Source: an uncultured Merdimonas sp. (GTDB taxonomy: Bacteria > Bacillota > Clostridia > Lachnospirales > Lachnospiraceae). Taken from it: a stretch of DNA of 41,172 nt. The stretch spans positions 1 through 41,172 of the forward strand of contig CALWBB010000232.1 in assembly GCA_944375885.1 (NCBI GenBank), given 5' to 3'. The position numbers were made by a program, and so were the translations under genes. This document shows, piece after piece, positions 10,748 to 20,199 of the stretch (position 1 is its first letter; each line of letters opens with the position of its first letter). The notes under the pieces are model-generated. The model had not been told where the DNA came from. It saw only the letters and a program-made list of their open reading frames with translations, and made no database searches.

Positions 10748-11933
10748 GGATACTTTTATTCCTCTCTGCGTGGTCATAAATATTTTTCAGGATCTCATAA
10801 TTTTTTTCCGGCGTATACCGTTCCTCAAATACCGGCCGGGGATCCAGATGAGCAGTTTCTTCCAGCTGTTTCACTGCTTTCCTCAACCCTTCCGGGCTGC
10901 CGGGAGCAAAGCGAAATCCAGTCACGCCCGGAAGAACCATATCCCCGGCATTCCCCAAATCACTTGCCAGCACAGGCGTCCCCACCGCATAGCTTTCCAA
11001 AATTACCATCGGCTGTCCTTCATAACAAAGAGTCGGCATTATCAACGCTTTGGACTCTGCCAGCAGCCGGAGAACCTCGTCATGGGGCAGCTGCCCCATC
11101 AGCTCTACCTGATCCAGCTGGTTGTCCTGCAGATATTTTTTTACAGAAGCTTCCTCTGGTCCGCTTCCACAAACCAAAAGTTTCTTTTCAGGAAATTCCA
11201 TCCAGGCTTCCAAGAGTATCTGAATCCCTTTCAGTCTTTCCAACCTTCCGATATAAATATACCTGTTTTTCCCAGAAATCCACTTTTCACCCGGATCCCA
11301 TACAAAATTTGGTTTTACAAAAACCAATTCCTCCTGAATCCGTTTTTTCCCTCCCTTGTTTAGGGAAAGCAGTTTTCCTTTGTTAAATTCTGTAAGGCAA
11401 ATATAATGCAGCCGCCTGTATGTCCCCAGCATCCGATGGACCTTCAGGACTGCTGCGCTTACTAGGGTCTGCATTTTAGAGCCTCGGTAGCAGCTGTGGC
11501 GGATTGAACAGGAAAGGCCATATTTCAGGCAGTCCTCGCAGATCGCCCCGTCTCTCATGAAAGTAGCCGCCGGGCACAAAAGCCGGAAATTGTGGAGTGT
11601 CTGCACCACAGGGACGCCGCAGGAAAAGGCTGCATAATAGACCGAAGGACTAATCAGGCTCAACGTGTTATGTACATGCACCACGTCTATCTTCTCCTGT
11701 AGAATCCGTTTTTTTACCTCTTTGTATGTCCGTATTGAAAATAAGGCTGTAAAAGGCAGGCACAATTTCCTCCAAAGTCCAAAAGAATCCAGTTCTTTGT
11801 TGGAACGGGTATACAAGATTACTTTATGCCCATGCTCTTCCAGCAAACGCTTTTCATTTTCCACCACGGTATCCTCACCGCCTGGAATCTTATAATAGTT
11901 ATGGACAAGCAGAATTCTTTGCTTCCCGGCCAT
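10740..11933 (-). CDS. Glycosyltransferase family 4
   Basis: The 397-residue protein shows the GT-B layout of GT4 retaining enzymes. The N-terminal Rossmann half opens ILLVHNYYKIPGGEDTVVENE (donor/acceptor loop PGG). The C-terminal half has YIGRLERLKGIQILLEA and the E-x7-E catalytic signature in EGQPMVILE. A Cys-rich insertion near residues 130-150 (CPAATFMRDGAICEDC, then CSIRHSCYRG) is seen in a subset of GT4 proteins of Clostridial polysaccharide loci. GGGAG is upstream of the ATG. It is followed by the WecG-type gene with an overlap. The sugar specificity cannot be read. Confidence 0.9.
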   Translation of the reverse strand: MAGKQRILLVHNYYKIPGGEDTVVENEKRLLEEHGHKVILYTRSNKELDSFGLWRKLCLPFTALFSIRTYKEVKKRILQEKIDVVHVHNTLSLISPSVYYAAFSCGVPVVQTLHNFRLLCPAATFMRDGAICEDCLKYGLSCSIRHSCYRGSKMQTLVSAAVLKVHRMLGTYRRLHYICLTEFNKGKLLSLNKGGKKRIQEELVFVKPNFVWDPGEKWISGKNRYIYIGRLERLKGIQILLEAWMEFPEKKLLVCGSGPEEASVKKYLQDNQLDQVELMGQLPHDEVLRLLAESKALIMPTLCYEGQPMVILESYAVGTPVLASDLGNAGDMVLPGVTGFRFAPGSPEGLRKAVKQLEETAHLDPRPVFEERYTPEKNYEILKNIYDHAERNKSIHA

Positions 11934-11947
11934 TTCTCACATCTCCC

Positions 11948-13516
11948 TTAGCGTACGCCCCGATACACCGTATAGCGGCTGAACTGATCCAGAGGGATCA
12001 TCTCTTTTGCCTTAACCGTATTTTTGATGTATTCGGTAATCTCCTCGTCGAGAGCTGTATTACCCACATATACGATCACTTCATCATCCTCCGCCGTGTA
12101 CTCCAGGGCCGAATCGATATCATCCTGAATAATTCTGGCATAGGATATCACGTAAAAGTCTGAGTTTTCTCTCATGACCTGCATCAGGTCATAGTATTCC
12201 CACCAATAAAACTCTCTGTCAATATAAACGGCTTTTTTATCCGCATACTGCTTCATCAGTTCCGTATGCGGTTTCATCCAATTATAGGAATAGCTGGGAA
12301 CCGTCCCCTGAAGTGTCGGCATACATAAGAATAGGCCAAAAACAGCGCACACTGTCAGAGACGCCTCTCTTCTGAAGGCTAATTTTCCGAACAGCATATA
12401 GAAGAAGCAGATTGCCAGCAACAGGACTACCGGAAACAGAGGCATCATGTAACGATCGGTTATTTCCGGCGCTATCTTTGTCACCAGCAGGAAGTAACCA
12501 GCTGACATGAAGACAACCGGAAGCATTTTCATACTTTCTTTGAGGGGAAGCCTTTTAAAGCGCAGCACAAACAATACAATCAAAACCACAATAACTCCCA
12601 GTACCGGCCACAGATATCCACGGAACATCTGATCGCTGATAATGTCAAACATATTCAAAAGCGACCTGGGATACCCCTCGAACACCCAGAACTTACTCTG
12701 CGCCTGGGTTCCCCGGGAACCATGGAAAATCTGATCCCACATGGGCGGAAACAGGCTCAGGCTCAGCGCAGCCGCCGCCACCACCGTCCCCAGATAAATC
12801 CCCAGTTCCCGGAAGCGCTTTCCAAACAACAGCTTAAACGTATACCAAACACCCAGGAAAAAGGCCGCGATCAGGAAATAGTACTGGGTCATCGCTCCCA
12901 AGACCAGCGTAAGACCCAGGAATACAAATCCCCTGGCAGGAATCTTCTCCCGCTCCCAGTATTTCACATATACCAAAAGATGTAAAAGCAGCGCCAAGGC
13001 AAAAAGCATATACATACGGATAAACAGCATGGTATTTAACCCACCATAGCTAAGGCCGTAAAGCAGGCTTGCCAGCAACGCGCAGCCTTTGCTGTTCACC
13101 AATTCGCATACCAGAAAATACAAGGCCACTGCGCATCCCAGAAACAACGCAATATTCAGCCCTATGCCTGTCCAGTAAGAAAACTCGTAAGGCTGGAAAG
13201 ACGCAATCGTGTGGATCAGGTAATAATACAAAGGCGGATGTACGTCCAGAGCCTGGTTATCATATGGAATATCATAGGAAAACGCGTTTTCCTGGGGCGC
13301 CACATAATCCATAAAAACATCCCCGGTCATCCAGTCATTCAGCGGAAACTCCATCATAATCCCGCCGTCGTAATTCGCGGCTCCATAGGTAAAAAGCTCA
13401 TCGCACATCAGGAAGCTTTTCTGAGAACCAAAGTACAATGATACAGCCAACTGAACCAGGCAGATAACCACCAAAAGAATGCCCACAGTTCTTTTGTTCC
13501 ATGTCAGGTTTTTCAT
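11948..13516 (-). CDS. Membrane glycosyltransferase, GT39/ArnT-like (GT-C fold)
   Basis: This 522-residue protein has about 11 membrane helices. The first extracellular loop carries an acidic motif (CDELFTYG) and a long loop ending DVHPPLYYYLIH, the layout of GT39/GT83-type enzymes that use polyprenyl-phosphate sugars as donor. The last 120 residues form a soluble domain (from about residue 405). Such enzymes add side sugars to glycans or proteins on the outer face of the membrane. The start is preceded by GGAGGAG, located inside the end of the next GT4 gene upstream, and the two genes abut exactly. The acceptor is unknown. Confidence 0.82.
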   Translation of the reverse strand: MKNLTWNKRTVGILLVVICLVQLAVSLYFGSQKSFLMCDELFTYGAANYDGGIMMEFPLNDWMTGDVFMDYVAPQENAFSYDIPYDNQALDVHPPLYYYLIHTIASFQPYEFSYWTGIGLNIALFLGCAVALYFLVCELVNSKGCALLASLLYGLSYGGLNTMLFIRMYMLFALALLLHLLVYVKYWEREKIPARGFVFLGLTLVLGAMTQYYFLIAAFFLGVWYTFKLLFGKRFRELGIYLGTVVAAAALSLSLFPPMWDQIFHGSRGTQAQSKFWVFEGYPRSLLNMFDIISDQMFRGYLWPVLGVIVVLIVLFVLRFKRLPLKESMKMLPVVFMSAGYFLLVTKIAPEITDRYMMPLFPVVLLLAICFFYMLFGKLAFRREASLTVCAVFGLFLCMPTLQGTVPSYSYNWMKPHTELMKQYADKKAVYIDREFYWWEYYDLMQVMRENSDFYVISYARIIQDDIDSALEYTAEDDEVIVYVGNTALDEEITEYIKNTVKAKEMIPLDQFSRYTVYRGVR

Positions 13517-14626
13517 TTATTCTTTCTCCTCCCGGAGCGCCGTTTGTACAGCGCTCATAAATCCGTAACTTACTTCTTCAAAGCGAAATTTCCCAAGCAT
13601 TTTTAATGATGCCTGTCCCATTCCGGAAGCTTTTTCTGGATCCTCAAGAAGCGCTCTTAACTGTCTGTGAAAGCTTTCGGTATCATAAGGATCCACAATA
13701 TAACCATTGACCCCCTCTTCTATCAGATCTCCGCCTCCGTCCGCGTATTGGGAACATACAACAGGCAGCCCGGCACACATGGCTTCCAAAATAACTAAGG
13801 CAAAGCAGTCCTCTCTGGTCGGAAGCACAAAGATCCCACTCTCCGCATACTGCTTTTGCAGTTCGTCCAGCTGCAGATAACCTAGGAACTCTATCTGCTT
13901 TTGTATCCCTAATTCTTCCGCCAGCAGGCGCAAGTTCTCTTCTTCTGCCCCAGAACCAGCAAGCGCCAGCGTAAACGGCGCTTCCATATCTGCAAGCGAG
14001 CGAAGCAGCAGATCCACACCTTTTCTTTCAATCAGGCTTCCCACACACAGGATCCTGTCAGCCTGCCGATTCTGTGGTTCTACTCGATACTTATCCAAAT
14101 CTACCGTAAGAAAACTGATAAAGCATCGGTTTGGATCCGCACCATATACGATCTGCGCCTCCCGTGATTTTGTACTGCTGCCAATATAAGCAGCTGCGTG
14201 TGAAATCACATATCTTCTCAGCCTTTTCTGAAGACTGCTGATGTTTCTTTCAGAATACAGAGTCCCATCTGTCCAGCTCACATACGGAATTTCATGCCGG
14301 CTGCAGTAACGTACCGCCTGCAGAACTGTTGGATTATATTCCGATCCCACCACCACATCCGGCTTCAACTTCTTTAACAGAGTCCTGATCCCCCGGGAAA
14401 TATGGATGTATTTCGTGTCGTAGCGGCGCGGAATTTTCAAAGTCCAGGAATCCAGGAAATGGCTGTTCTTCATTTTCTCCCTGTCAATCTCCCAGGCACG
14501 GTTATCCTCGTTTTCACTGGCGTAGATAATGTGAATTTCATATTTCTTTTCATGCTGTTGAAGATAATAAAAGAAGTCTACGCGGTAAGGGGAGGGGATG
14601 TTGGTAATAATTATAATTTTTTTCAT
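13517..14626 (-). CDS. Glycosyltransferase family 4
   Basis: The 369-residue GT-B enzyme begins MKKIIIITNIPSPYRVDFF, the classic GT4 opening. The nucleotide-sugar half includes ILCVGSLIERKGVDLLLRSL, AGSGAEEENL and the E-x7-E signature EDCFALVILE. The ATG start is chosen over an upstream in-frame TTG; GGGAG lies 11 nt before the ATG. It is the last gene of the AT-richer group read from upstream, and its end touches the GT39-like gene. No damage is seen. The sugar is unknown. Confidence 0.9.
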   Translation of the reverse strand: MKKIIIITNIPSPYRVDFFYYLQQHEKKYEIHIIYASENEDNRAWEIDREKMKNSHFLDSWTLKIPRRYDTKYIHISRGIRTLLKKLKPDVVVGSEYNPTVLQAVRYCSRHEIPYVSWTDGTLYSERNISSLQKRLRRYVISHAAAYIGSSTKSREAQIVYGADPNRCFISFLTVDLDKYRVEPQNRQADRILCVGSLIERKGVDLLLRSLADMEAPFTLALAGSGAEEENLRLLAEELGIQKQIEFLGYLQLDELQKQYAESGIFVLPTREDCFALVILEAMCAGLPVVCSQYADGGGDLIEEGVNGYIVDPYDTESFHRQLRALLEDPEKASGMGQASLKMLGKFRFEEVSYGFMSAVQTALREEKE

Positions 14627-14734
14627 GCTACTTATTGCTCCCAATGTTATATTCCAAACCCATTATGTCTTCTCCACATTCCTTTTCCCAATCTACATAT
14701 ACCTTACAAAAAGGAGGATTTTCTACATTTTTGT

Positions 14735-15607
14735 TTATCTCATACAATAAATGTACAAGCAGTCAATGATCTGTGAATCAACCTCCTCGTCAAACTTTCT
14801 GGCAAATAGCAGCTGAGATTCCACTAATGCCTTAAAATCCTCTATTCGGAAAATATATGGTGTCCCCCTATCCCAGTCAATATATCGCATTGCCGCCGCA
14901 TTATCATCGCTATTTTTCAAGCAGTACACTTTGTCCAGCATGTTTCTTTTCTTAATAATTGTCTGCAAAAACACCTCATCACAGCAAGTTGTATTCCGGA
15001 ATATCTTTTTTATCCATTCCTCTTCATCAATAACCACACTTGCTAGCCTATCTGTTATACTGAACCAATTTGGCCCTTTCATAAAACAAACATCCAGCTT
15101 TGATATTCGATCTATTTTCAGAATCCTCTGCAGTTTCAAAAAGCCACGATTTAGCTTTACATTGAATTTCTTACCCCTCCCTATCTTCTCCTGAAAAATG
15201 TGATAGAGTTTTACACGAGATTCATCTTCCAATTTCTCCCCACAAAAACCAACAAATTCTTTCCCAGCATTTCTCTCAAAAAAATCATAAATATACTTTT
15301 GAGATTTGATAGGTAAGTCTGCCCCTGACAATAAATGATAATATTTATATGGCCCTCGCTTCCTTGCTTCCTGCAGTAAATTCAATTCAGCCCGTATCTG
15401 GGAATAGCCACCCCAGTTTACACGTACTCTATCCACAAAAAACACCTTGCTACAGGTAGTAATATTTAACTCCTCCGCATGATATGCTGTATTCTTCAAA
15501 TCCATATGAATAAAAATATCATTCTGCTCATTATCAAGCATATGAAGCAACGTTTGTAAAACATGGTCATTTTTATGTGCCATTATTAAAAATGCATGTT
15601 TTTCCAT
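14735..15607 (-). CDS. Beta-1,6-N-acetylglucosaminyltransferase-like, GT14 (core-2/I-branching family)
   Basis: This 290-residue protein begins MEKHAFLIMAHKN and carries HLLSGADLPIKS, the SGxDLP signature of the Branch (core-2/I-branching) family, plus an FIHMDLKN strand near the start and GPNWFSIT later. The family includes animal enzymes that make beta-1,6-GlcNAc branches, and bacterial members in capsule loci. The start is decided by a strong GGAGGGGAG 8 nt before the ATG; a GTG inside that ribosome site is rejected. Base composition is clearly AT-richer than the ATPase genes. With the two fucosyltransferases upstream it suggests a branched, fucosylated repeat unit. Confidence 0.82.
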   Translation of the reverse strand: MEKHAFLIMAHKNDHVLQTLLHMLDNEQNDIFIHMDLKNTAYHAEELNITTCSKVFFVDRVRVNWGGYSQIRAELNLLQEARKRGPYKYYHLLSGADLPIKSQKYIYDFFERNAGKEFVGFCGEKLEDESRVKLYHIFQEKIGRGKKFNVKLNRGFLKLQRILKIDRISKLDVCFMKGPNWFSITDRLASVVIDEEEWIKKIFRNTTCCDEVFLQTIIKKRNMLDKVYCLKNSDDNAAAMRYIDWDRGTPYIFRIEDFKALVESQLLFARKFDEEVDSQIIDCLYIYCMR

Positions 15608-15637
15608 AAGTATTCTCCCCTCCACTATCCTGCAATT

Positions 15638-16453
15638 CTATTTTCCGATAATAATTTTAATATAAGGAAGAAGTGTACTCATCCACGCACTGATAACCCC
15701 AAAATGCTTTCTCACAAAATAATACCATTCTTTTCTCGGGAGTCCTTTTGGATTTTCTTTGCGTTTTAATCGTTCCTTTCTGGAAAGTTTCGTATCTCTC
15801 CAAGTACCCTGTACCGGATTATCATTACATAGCCCAACAAAGAAATTGGAAACCAAAATCGAATACCCTTTTTTTCTGGCGGAAAGTCCGTAATCCAAAT
15901 CCCCGAGAGAATGCGTATATACAGGATCTATATTAGGCAACATTAAAAAAGTTCGATAAGGTATTAGAACGCAATTTGCATTAAAAGTGTCACATTCCCG
16001 CAGACTATCTTTCGACATTACAATCTTAAAGTCAGGCCTCCACAAAGAACGCTTTATCATACCCCCATAAGATAAAACCCCCTTATCATCGCATGTGGCT
16101 CCGACCAAAATCTGATGCTCATCTTTATGCAGACTAATCATCTTCTCTATTGCACCTGGATAAAATTTAACATCATCATTAAAAAAAAGACAGTAATCAA
16201 AGTTCATTTGTTTCTCTTTTGCCGCTGAAATACCTCTTCGCATTCCACCGCAGTAATATAGTTTACCATTTCCATTAATAACTTCTACTTCCGGGAACTG
16301 TCGTAAAGCCTCTCCTGTCCCATCTGTACTTGCATCATCAACAGCGAAAAATACAAATTTTAAGTTTGGATTACCTGTTATAAGGCTCCGAAGGCACTCC
16401 ATAGTCTGTTCTTTTCGATTAAAACATGTAAAAATTCCTATTATCCTTTTCAT
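15638..16453 (-). CDS. Glycosyltransferase family 2 (rhamnosyltransferase-like)
   Basis: The 271-residue GT-A enzyme starts MKRIIGIFTCFNRKEQTMEC, then VDDASTDGTGEAL and LFFNDDVKFYPGAI, giving the DxD-like NDD metal site. GDLDYGLSARKKGYSI and the late stretch GLPRKEWYYFVRKHFG resemble rhamnosyltransferase-like GT2 proteins. A short hydrophobic tail may touch the membrane. AAGGAAAAACA precedes the ATG. The gene sits 9 nt downstream of the GT11 gene, so the two are probably one transcript. The donor sugar is a guess only. Confidence 0.87.
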   Translation of the reverse strand: MKRIIGIFTCFNRKEQTMECLRSLITGNPNLKFVFFAVDDASTDGTGEALRQFPEVEVINGNGKLYYCGGMRRGISAAKEKQMNFDYCLFFNDDVKFYPGAIEKMISLHKDEHQILVGATCDDKGVLSYGGMIKRSLWRPDFKIVMSKDSLRECDTFNANCVLIPYRTFLMLPNIDPVYTHSLGDLDYGLSARKKGYSILVSNFFVGLCNDNPVQGTWRDTKLSRKERLKRKENPKGLPRKEWYYFVRKHFGVISAWMSTLLPYIKIIIGK

Positions 16454-16462
16454 TGTTTTTCC

Positions 16463-17305
16463 TTATACTAACAGTTTGATCCAGTTTTCCGGATAAAATT
16501 CTTCTTTCCAATTTCCAAAAACAGGAGCATATATCTTTTTGCATTTATTTTTATTCAGATACGCCGCCCACCAGCTAAAAGTACTATTTGCTAGAATTTG
16601 ATTCCGGCAGGCCGACATTAAGAAAAAATCATTTAATGAACTTTCTGAATCTTCGTCTTCCCAAAAAACAGTATTTTTTAAATCCAGATTCATTTTCTTT
16701 CTAGCAAATTCTAAATCATCTGAGAAAACATAAAATTTAGCTCCTGGAATGTCTTCTCTTGCTTTCACAATTGCTTTTTGATAATATCTTAAAGGCAATT
16801 CACAGCCTATCTGAACATAATCGCCTCTTCGAACATGAATTGCAACACTTTCTTCCTTTTGCACTCGTTCTATCTGCTCTAAAATACGCTCTGACATATG
16901 ATAATTAGGAACAATCATACGTTTTAAATCAGCTTCATATTTTTCGAAATAATGAACTGATTGCCAAAAACCATATAAATATATATTTTCGTTTTTCTTA
17001 AAGCAATTCGGAGAATAAAGCCACGGATCTTTTTCGCTACACATAACTGTTCTAAATCCTATAGCTCTTCTCCTTCTTATTTTATTGCCAAAAGCTCTAC
17101 TTAATAAATCTTCTTTCCTGCCATACGACAGCCGTCTTGAATACTCTGCCTTTGTTTTTAGCAATTCTAGTTTTCTAAAATTTCCACAATCAAGAAGAGT
17201 TGTGTCCAAAACGAGTTCCGTCTTCCTATCTTTAGCTAGGGAATATCCACAAGCATACATAAATAATTGATTTCCAAATCCTTCTCTGATACATGTAATT
17301 ACCAT
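16463..17305 (-). CDS. Alpha-1,2-fucosyltransferase-like, GT11 (first copy)
   Basis: The 280-residue protein opens MVITCIREGFGNQLFMYACG, the GxGNQLF motif of GT11. It carries AIHVRRGDYV, the GDP-fucose binding HxRRxDY motif, and the late motif ANSTFSWWAAYLN. Length and motif spacing match bacterial alpha-1,2-fucosyltransferases of the WbiQ/FutC type. The ribosome site is weak, so translation may depend on upstream genes. A second, only moderately similar GT11 gene is at 19339-20199, so this is not a recent duplication. Linkage is inferred from family; the acceptor is unknown. Confidence 0.9.
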   Translation of the reverse strand: MVITCIREGFGNQLFMYACGYSLAKDRKTELVLDTTLLDCGNFRKLELLKTKAEYSRRLSYGRKEDLLSRAFGNKIRRRRAIGFRTVMCSEKDPWLYSPNCFKKNENIYLYGFWQSVHYFEKYEADLKRMIVPNYHMSERILEQIERVQKEESVAIHVRRGDYVQIGCELPLRYYQKAIVKAREDIPGAKFYVFSDDLEFARKKMNLDLKNTVFWEDEDSESSLNDFFLMSACRNQILANSTFSWWAAYLNKNKCKKIYAPVFGNWKEEFYPENWIKLLV

Positions 17306-17331
17306 TTTTTCAACGCTTTCTATTTATCAAT

Positions 17332-18279
17332 TTACCAATAGCAGCCATCTTCTACTTTTTTAAGCTGACTCGGTCGTTCACTTTCATCAGGATATACCCA
17401 TGCATCCGTATATAGCTTTCGCACATACGCATATTTTTCTTCACTGTCCCATCGTTTTCCCTTTATGCCAAATAAAATTTGCACAGCCCCTCCCAAATGA
17501 ATTGCCTGTTTACCAGCCCTTTTAAGCATCGCCGACAAAGGCAAACCATACGCTCCGCATCCAATAATCGCAATATCAAACTCCAGCTTTATCGCCTCTT
17601 TATACATGTATTGCAAAGCTTCAAACCAATCCTGAAATCTTGGATCTACTTGTCCTGCTATAGTCTGCACAGCTTTCAGCGTTATCAATTGAAATTCCGG
17701 AAGAATATCTGTCCCTGGAAAAAGCTCTTCCCTCCGTTGGTACTGTTTCGTGATGGTTTCAGCAAAGGGATGGATAACCAATACTTTTTTTCCTTTCAAA
17801 GCCGCTGTCCAAGGCTTTTGAGGGTTTTTCCAAGGTTCCAATTCATTTAAAAAAGTAAGCTTTACATCCTTTTTTAACTCCTGTGAAATATAATAGTCTT
17901 CAAACGGCTCCAGTTCTACACCTAAAATATCTATTTCTTTTCCAGCCTTTCGCATAACATTTACAAATTTGTCTCCAAGCTCAACTGTTTCCGGAAAAAA
18001 ACCCGACCAACAGCATAACTGTTTCATAGCTTTTTCATAATTCCATCTCAAGTGAAACTGAAAAGTACGCATGACAAACATTTCTGTGTATCCGAAACGG
18101 GCTGTTAAAAATGGTTCTCCCGATAAAATTTTCCGGATTATATAATTATTAACCTCTTCTTTGTCACATATCTCTTTACCTGCATAACTTTTCATCACAT
18201 GTTGACAATTTTCTTCCCCGTACTTCTTAATCCAATGGGCTCTCATCTTTCCCTTTATAAAATATCTAATTATCAGCAT
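17332..18279 (-). CDS. Putative GT-D-like glycosyltransferase (hypothetical)
   Basis: I do not recognise this 315-residue soluble protein by name. Two stretches recall the DUF1792/GT-D glycosyltransferase fold: LTARFGYTE at residues 59-66 (compare RFGDGE in that family) and DIAIIGCGAYGLPLSAML followed by KQAIHLGGAVQILFG near residues 235-270 (compare a strand, a small-residue turn and QAIDIGH). A middle KKVLVIHPFAETI strand completes a Rossmann-like core. A broken relative lies at 26273-26998. GAGG precedes the ATG. Position among transferases supports a sugar-transfer role, but this is inference. Confidence 0.5.
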   Translation of the reverse strand: MLIIRYFIKGKMRAHWIKKYGEENCQHVMKSYAGKEICDKEEVNNYIIRKILSGEPFLTARFGYTEMFVMRTFQFHLRWNYEKAMKQLCCWSGFFPETVELGDKFVNVMRKAGKEIDILGVELEPFEDYYISQELKKDVKLTFLNELEPWKNPQKPWTAALKGKKVLVIHPFAETITKQYQRREELFPGTDILPEFQLITLKAVQTIAGQVDPRFQDWFEALQYMYKEAIKLEFDIAIIGCGAYGLPLSAMLKRAGKQAIHLGGAVQILFGIKGKRWDSEEKYAYVRKLYTDAWVYPDESERPSQLKKVEDGCYW

Positions 18280-18284
18280 TATTT

Positions 18285-19346
18285 TTAATCCTCAAATTTA
18301 TATTCATAAGATATTTTCTCTTTGCAGTTTCCAAGCCACTTGGAGATTAAGCTCCGAAAATTTTTCACCTTAATTTTTCGCCTATTTTTCTTCCTGTACT
18401 CCCTTGCCCACATTTCAATGTTTTCAGTATCTCTTATCAATTTTTGATCAAGATGTATATTATGCTTTTCTGCAAGCAAAGACATCTTCCCGTATATGCA
18501 AAGCATCTCCTGTAGTTCTGCTCTGTAATTTTTTTCTTGCTTTTGCACTGCTATCTTTCTCAGAATATCATAACATATTTCTGTAAAATGCCGGAAGACA
18601 TATTCCCAGTTATCTGGATCTACGCCCATTCTCTGTGCAAACTGAAGATCTTGATAAGCAACCCGTACAACCTCAAAATTTTTCGGATTGAAAGGTTTCC
18701 TAGTCAATGTCTCCTGATAAGCTCTGCATCCATAAAGGCACTTATTATATTTTACCAAGCGTTCACATCGTGAAAGCATTCGAAGTGAAAATTCCGTATC
18801 CTCACCTATAGATTTTGAGCTAAATCTCACATCCCTGCATCCCTGTAAGTCATACATTCTACCTGCAATACAGTTCCTCAACTTTCTATTTTCGGAAAAA
18901 TAGTCTTTCACCAGATTCTCGTGTCCCTGAAGAACCAATATTTTTTCATCATTTTTTTCAAAAGCATTATGTGACTGATACATACATACCAGACCCACTT
19001 CTGCAATTCCGGCCTGATATTTTTCTAAAAGTTCTACCAGTATTTCCACATATTTTTTTGAAACATAATCATCTGCGTCTACAAAAGTAAGATATTCTCC
19101 AGTTACTATATTCATCCCCGCATTACGCGCTGCACCTGGGCCGGCATTCTTCTGATGAATTACTTTGATGATCATATGCCGTTCTGCATATTCATCACAA
19201 AGAGCAGGGCTTTTATCAGAAGAGCCGTCATCTACCAAAATGATTTCCATATTTTTGTATGTCTGACATAAAAGACTGTTCAGACAAGCCGAAAGGTATT
19301 TTTCACAATTATATACGGGGATAACAATACTCACTTTTTTATCCAT
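18285..19346 (-). CDS. Glycosyltransferase family 2
   Basis: The 353-residue protein has a complete GT-A domain: VSIVIPVYNCEKYLSACL, VDDGSSDKSPALCDEY, NAGPGAARNAGMN and TFVDADDYVS with the DxD motif, then GEDTEFSLRML. The C-terminal 120 residues are basic and helical. I use the ATG one codon after an in-frame TTG; it overlaps the stop of the preceding GT11 gene by 8 nt. CpsI/EpsJ-type enzymes of this sort add single sugars inside the cell to the lipid-linked repeat. The sugar is unknown. Confidence 0.9.
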   Translation of the reverse strand: MDKKVSIVIPVYNCEKYLSACLNSLLCQTYKNMEIILVDDGSSDKSPALCDEYAERHMIIKVIHQKNAGPGAARNAGMNIVTGEYLTFVDADDYVSKKYVEILVELLEKYQAGIAEVGLVCMYQSHNAFEKNDEKILVLQGHENLVKDYFSENRKLRNCIAGRMYDLQGCRDVRFSSKSIGEDTEFSLRMLSRCERLVKYNKCLYGCRAYQETLTRKPFNPKNFEVVRVAYQDLQFAQRMGVDPDNWEYVFRHFTEICYDILRKIAVQKQEKNYRAELQEMLCIYGKMSLLAEKHNIHLDQKLIRDTENIEMWAREYRKKNRRKIKVKNFRSLISKWLGNCKEKISYEYKFED

Positions 19347-20199
19347 CAATTTTCATCCATTCTTTGCACCATATGTCTATTCCACGTTCTGTGTTGACCC
19401 ATTTAGAAGGCGCTACCACTTCTTTCCCTTTATGAGAATTCAGCCACGCTCCCCACCAACTGAAACTGCTGTTTGCTATAATGTTATGTTGGCATTTTGA
19501 CATCAGCATCATATCATAAAATGCTTTCTCATCCTTATTTCCTTCTACGACCACTGCTTTTCTCATTTTTAAATTATCACGGGCCCACTCTGTATCATTT
19601 GAGAAGATAAAAAACACTGCATCCTGATACTTATTCTCAAAATATTGTATAGCTTGTCTATAGTATTCTAAAGTACATATATTTCCATAAATACGCTGAT
19701 TTATATCACTCAGATAATCTCCCCTACGAATGTGAATACTGATAGAATTTTCATTCTCTATCATTTGTAAATATTTTCTATTTATTTTATCCTGAATTTC
19801 CGGAAAGATAAAGGCTCTTCTTATATGCTCATCAATATCATGAAAATACCGCTCAGATTGCCAAAATCCATAAATGTAAGCATCTGTAATGCTATAGACT
19901 TTCTCATTATATTTCAGGCTTTCAAATGCTCGGACCTTTTTTCTATCCGGGAGAAGTTTTCCTTCGATTCTATGAATCCATTTATGTGCATAATTAAAAT
20001 AATACGCAATCTCTTCTTTTGATGCTTCCTGTATCTCCAAATTTGGAAATTTATTCAGCTCATATTTTCTGTTAGAATCCAAATAATAGAATGTGTTTAT
20101 ATCCGCCTTTACCTGTTTATTTAAATATTTAAGCTTCTCATACAAAGCAAATTGAAACATCTGATTTCCCAAACCGCCCATAATTCTTACTATAATCAT
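19339..20199 (-). CDS. Alpha-1,2-fucosyltransferase-like, GT11 (second copy)
   Basis: This 286-residue GT11 protein starts MIIVRIMGGLGNQMFQFALY. It contains ISIHIRRGDYLSD and IIANSSFSWWGAWLN, the expected donor-site and C-terminal motifs. It resembles the WbiQ/FutC group more closely than the first copy does, with the GGLGNQMFQ form of the first motif. Its start overlaps the end of the upstream GT2 gene by 4 nt (ATGA), a sign of translational coupling. Two different GT11 enzymes in one locus suggest that fucose is added at two positions, or that one enzyme acts on a side branch. Confidence 0.92.
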   Translation of the reverse strand: MIIVRIMGGLGNQMFQFALYEKLKYLNKQVKADINTFYYLDSNRKYELNKFPNLEIQEASKEEIAYYFNYAHKWIHRIEGKLLPDRKKVRAFESLKYNEKVYSITDAYIYGFWQSERYFHDIDEHIRRAFIFPEIQDKINRKYLQMIENENSISIHIRRGDYLSDINQRIYGNICTLEYYRQAIQYFENKYQDAVFFIFSNDTEWARDNLKMRKAVVVEGNKDEKAFYDMMLMSKCQHNIIANSSFSWWGAWLNSHKGKEVVAPSKWVNTERGIDIWCKEWMKIDG

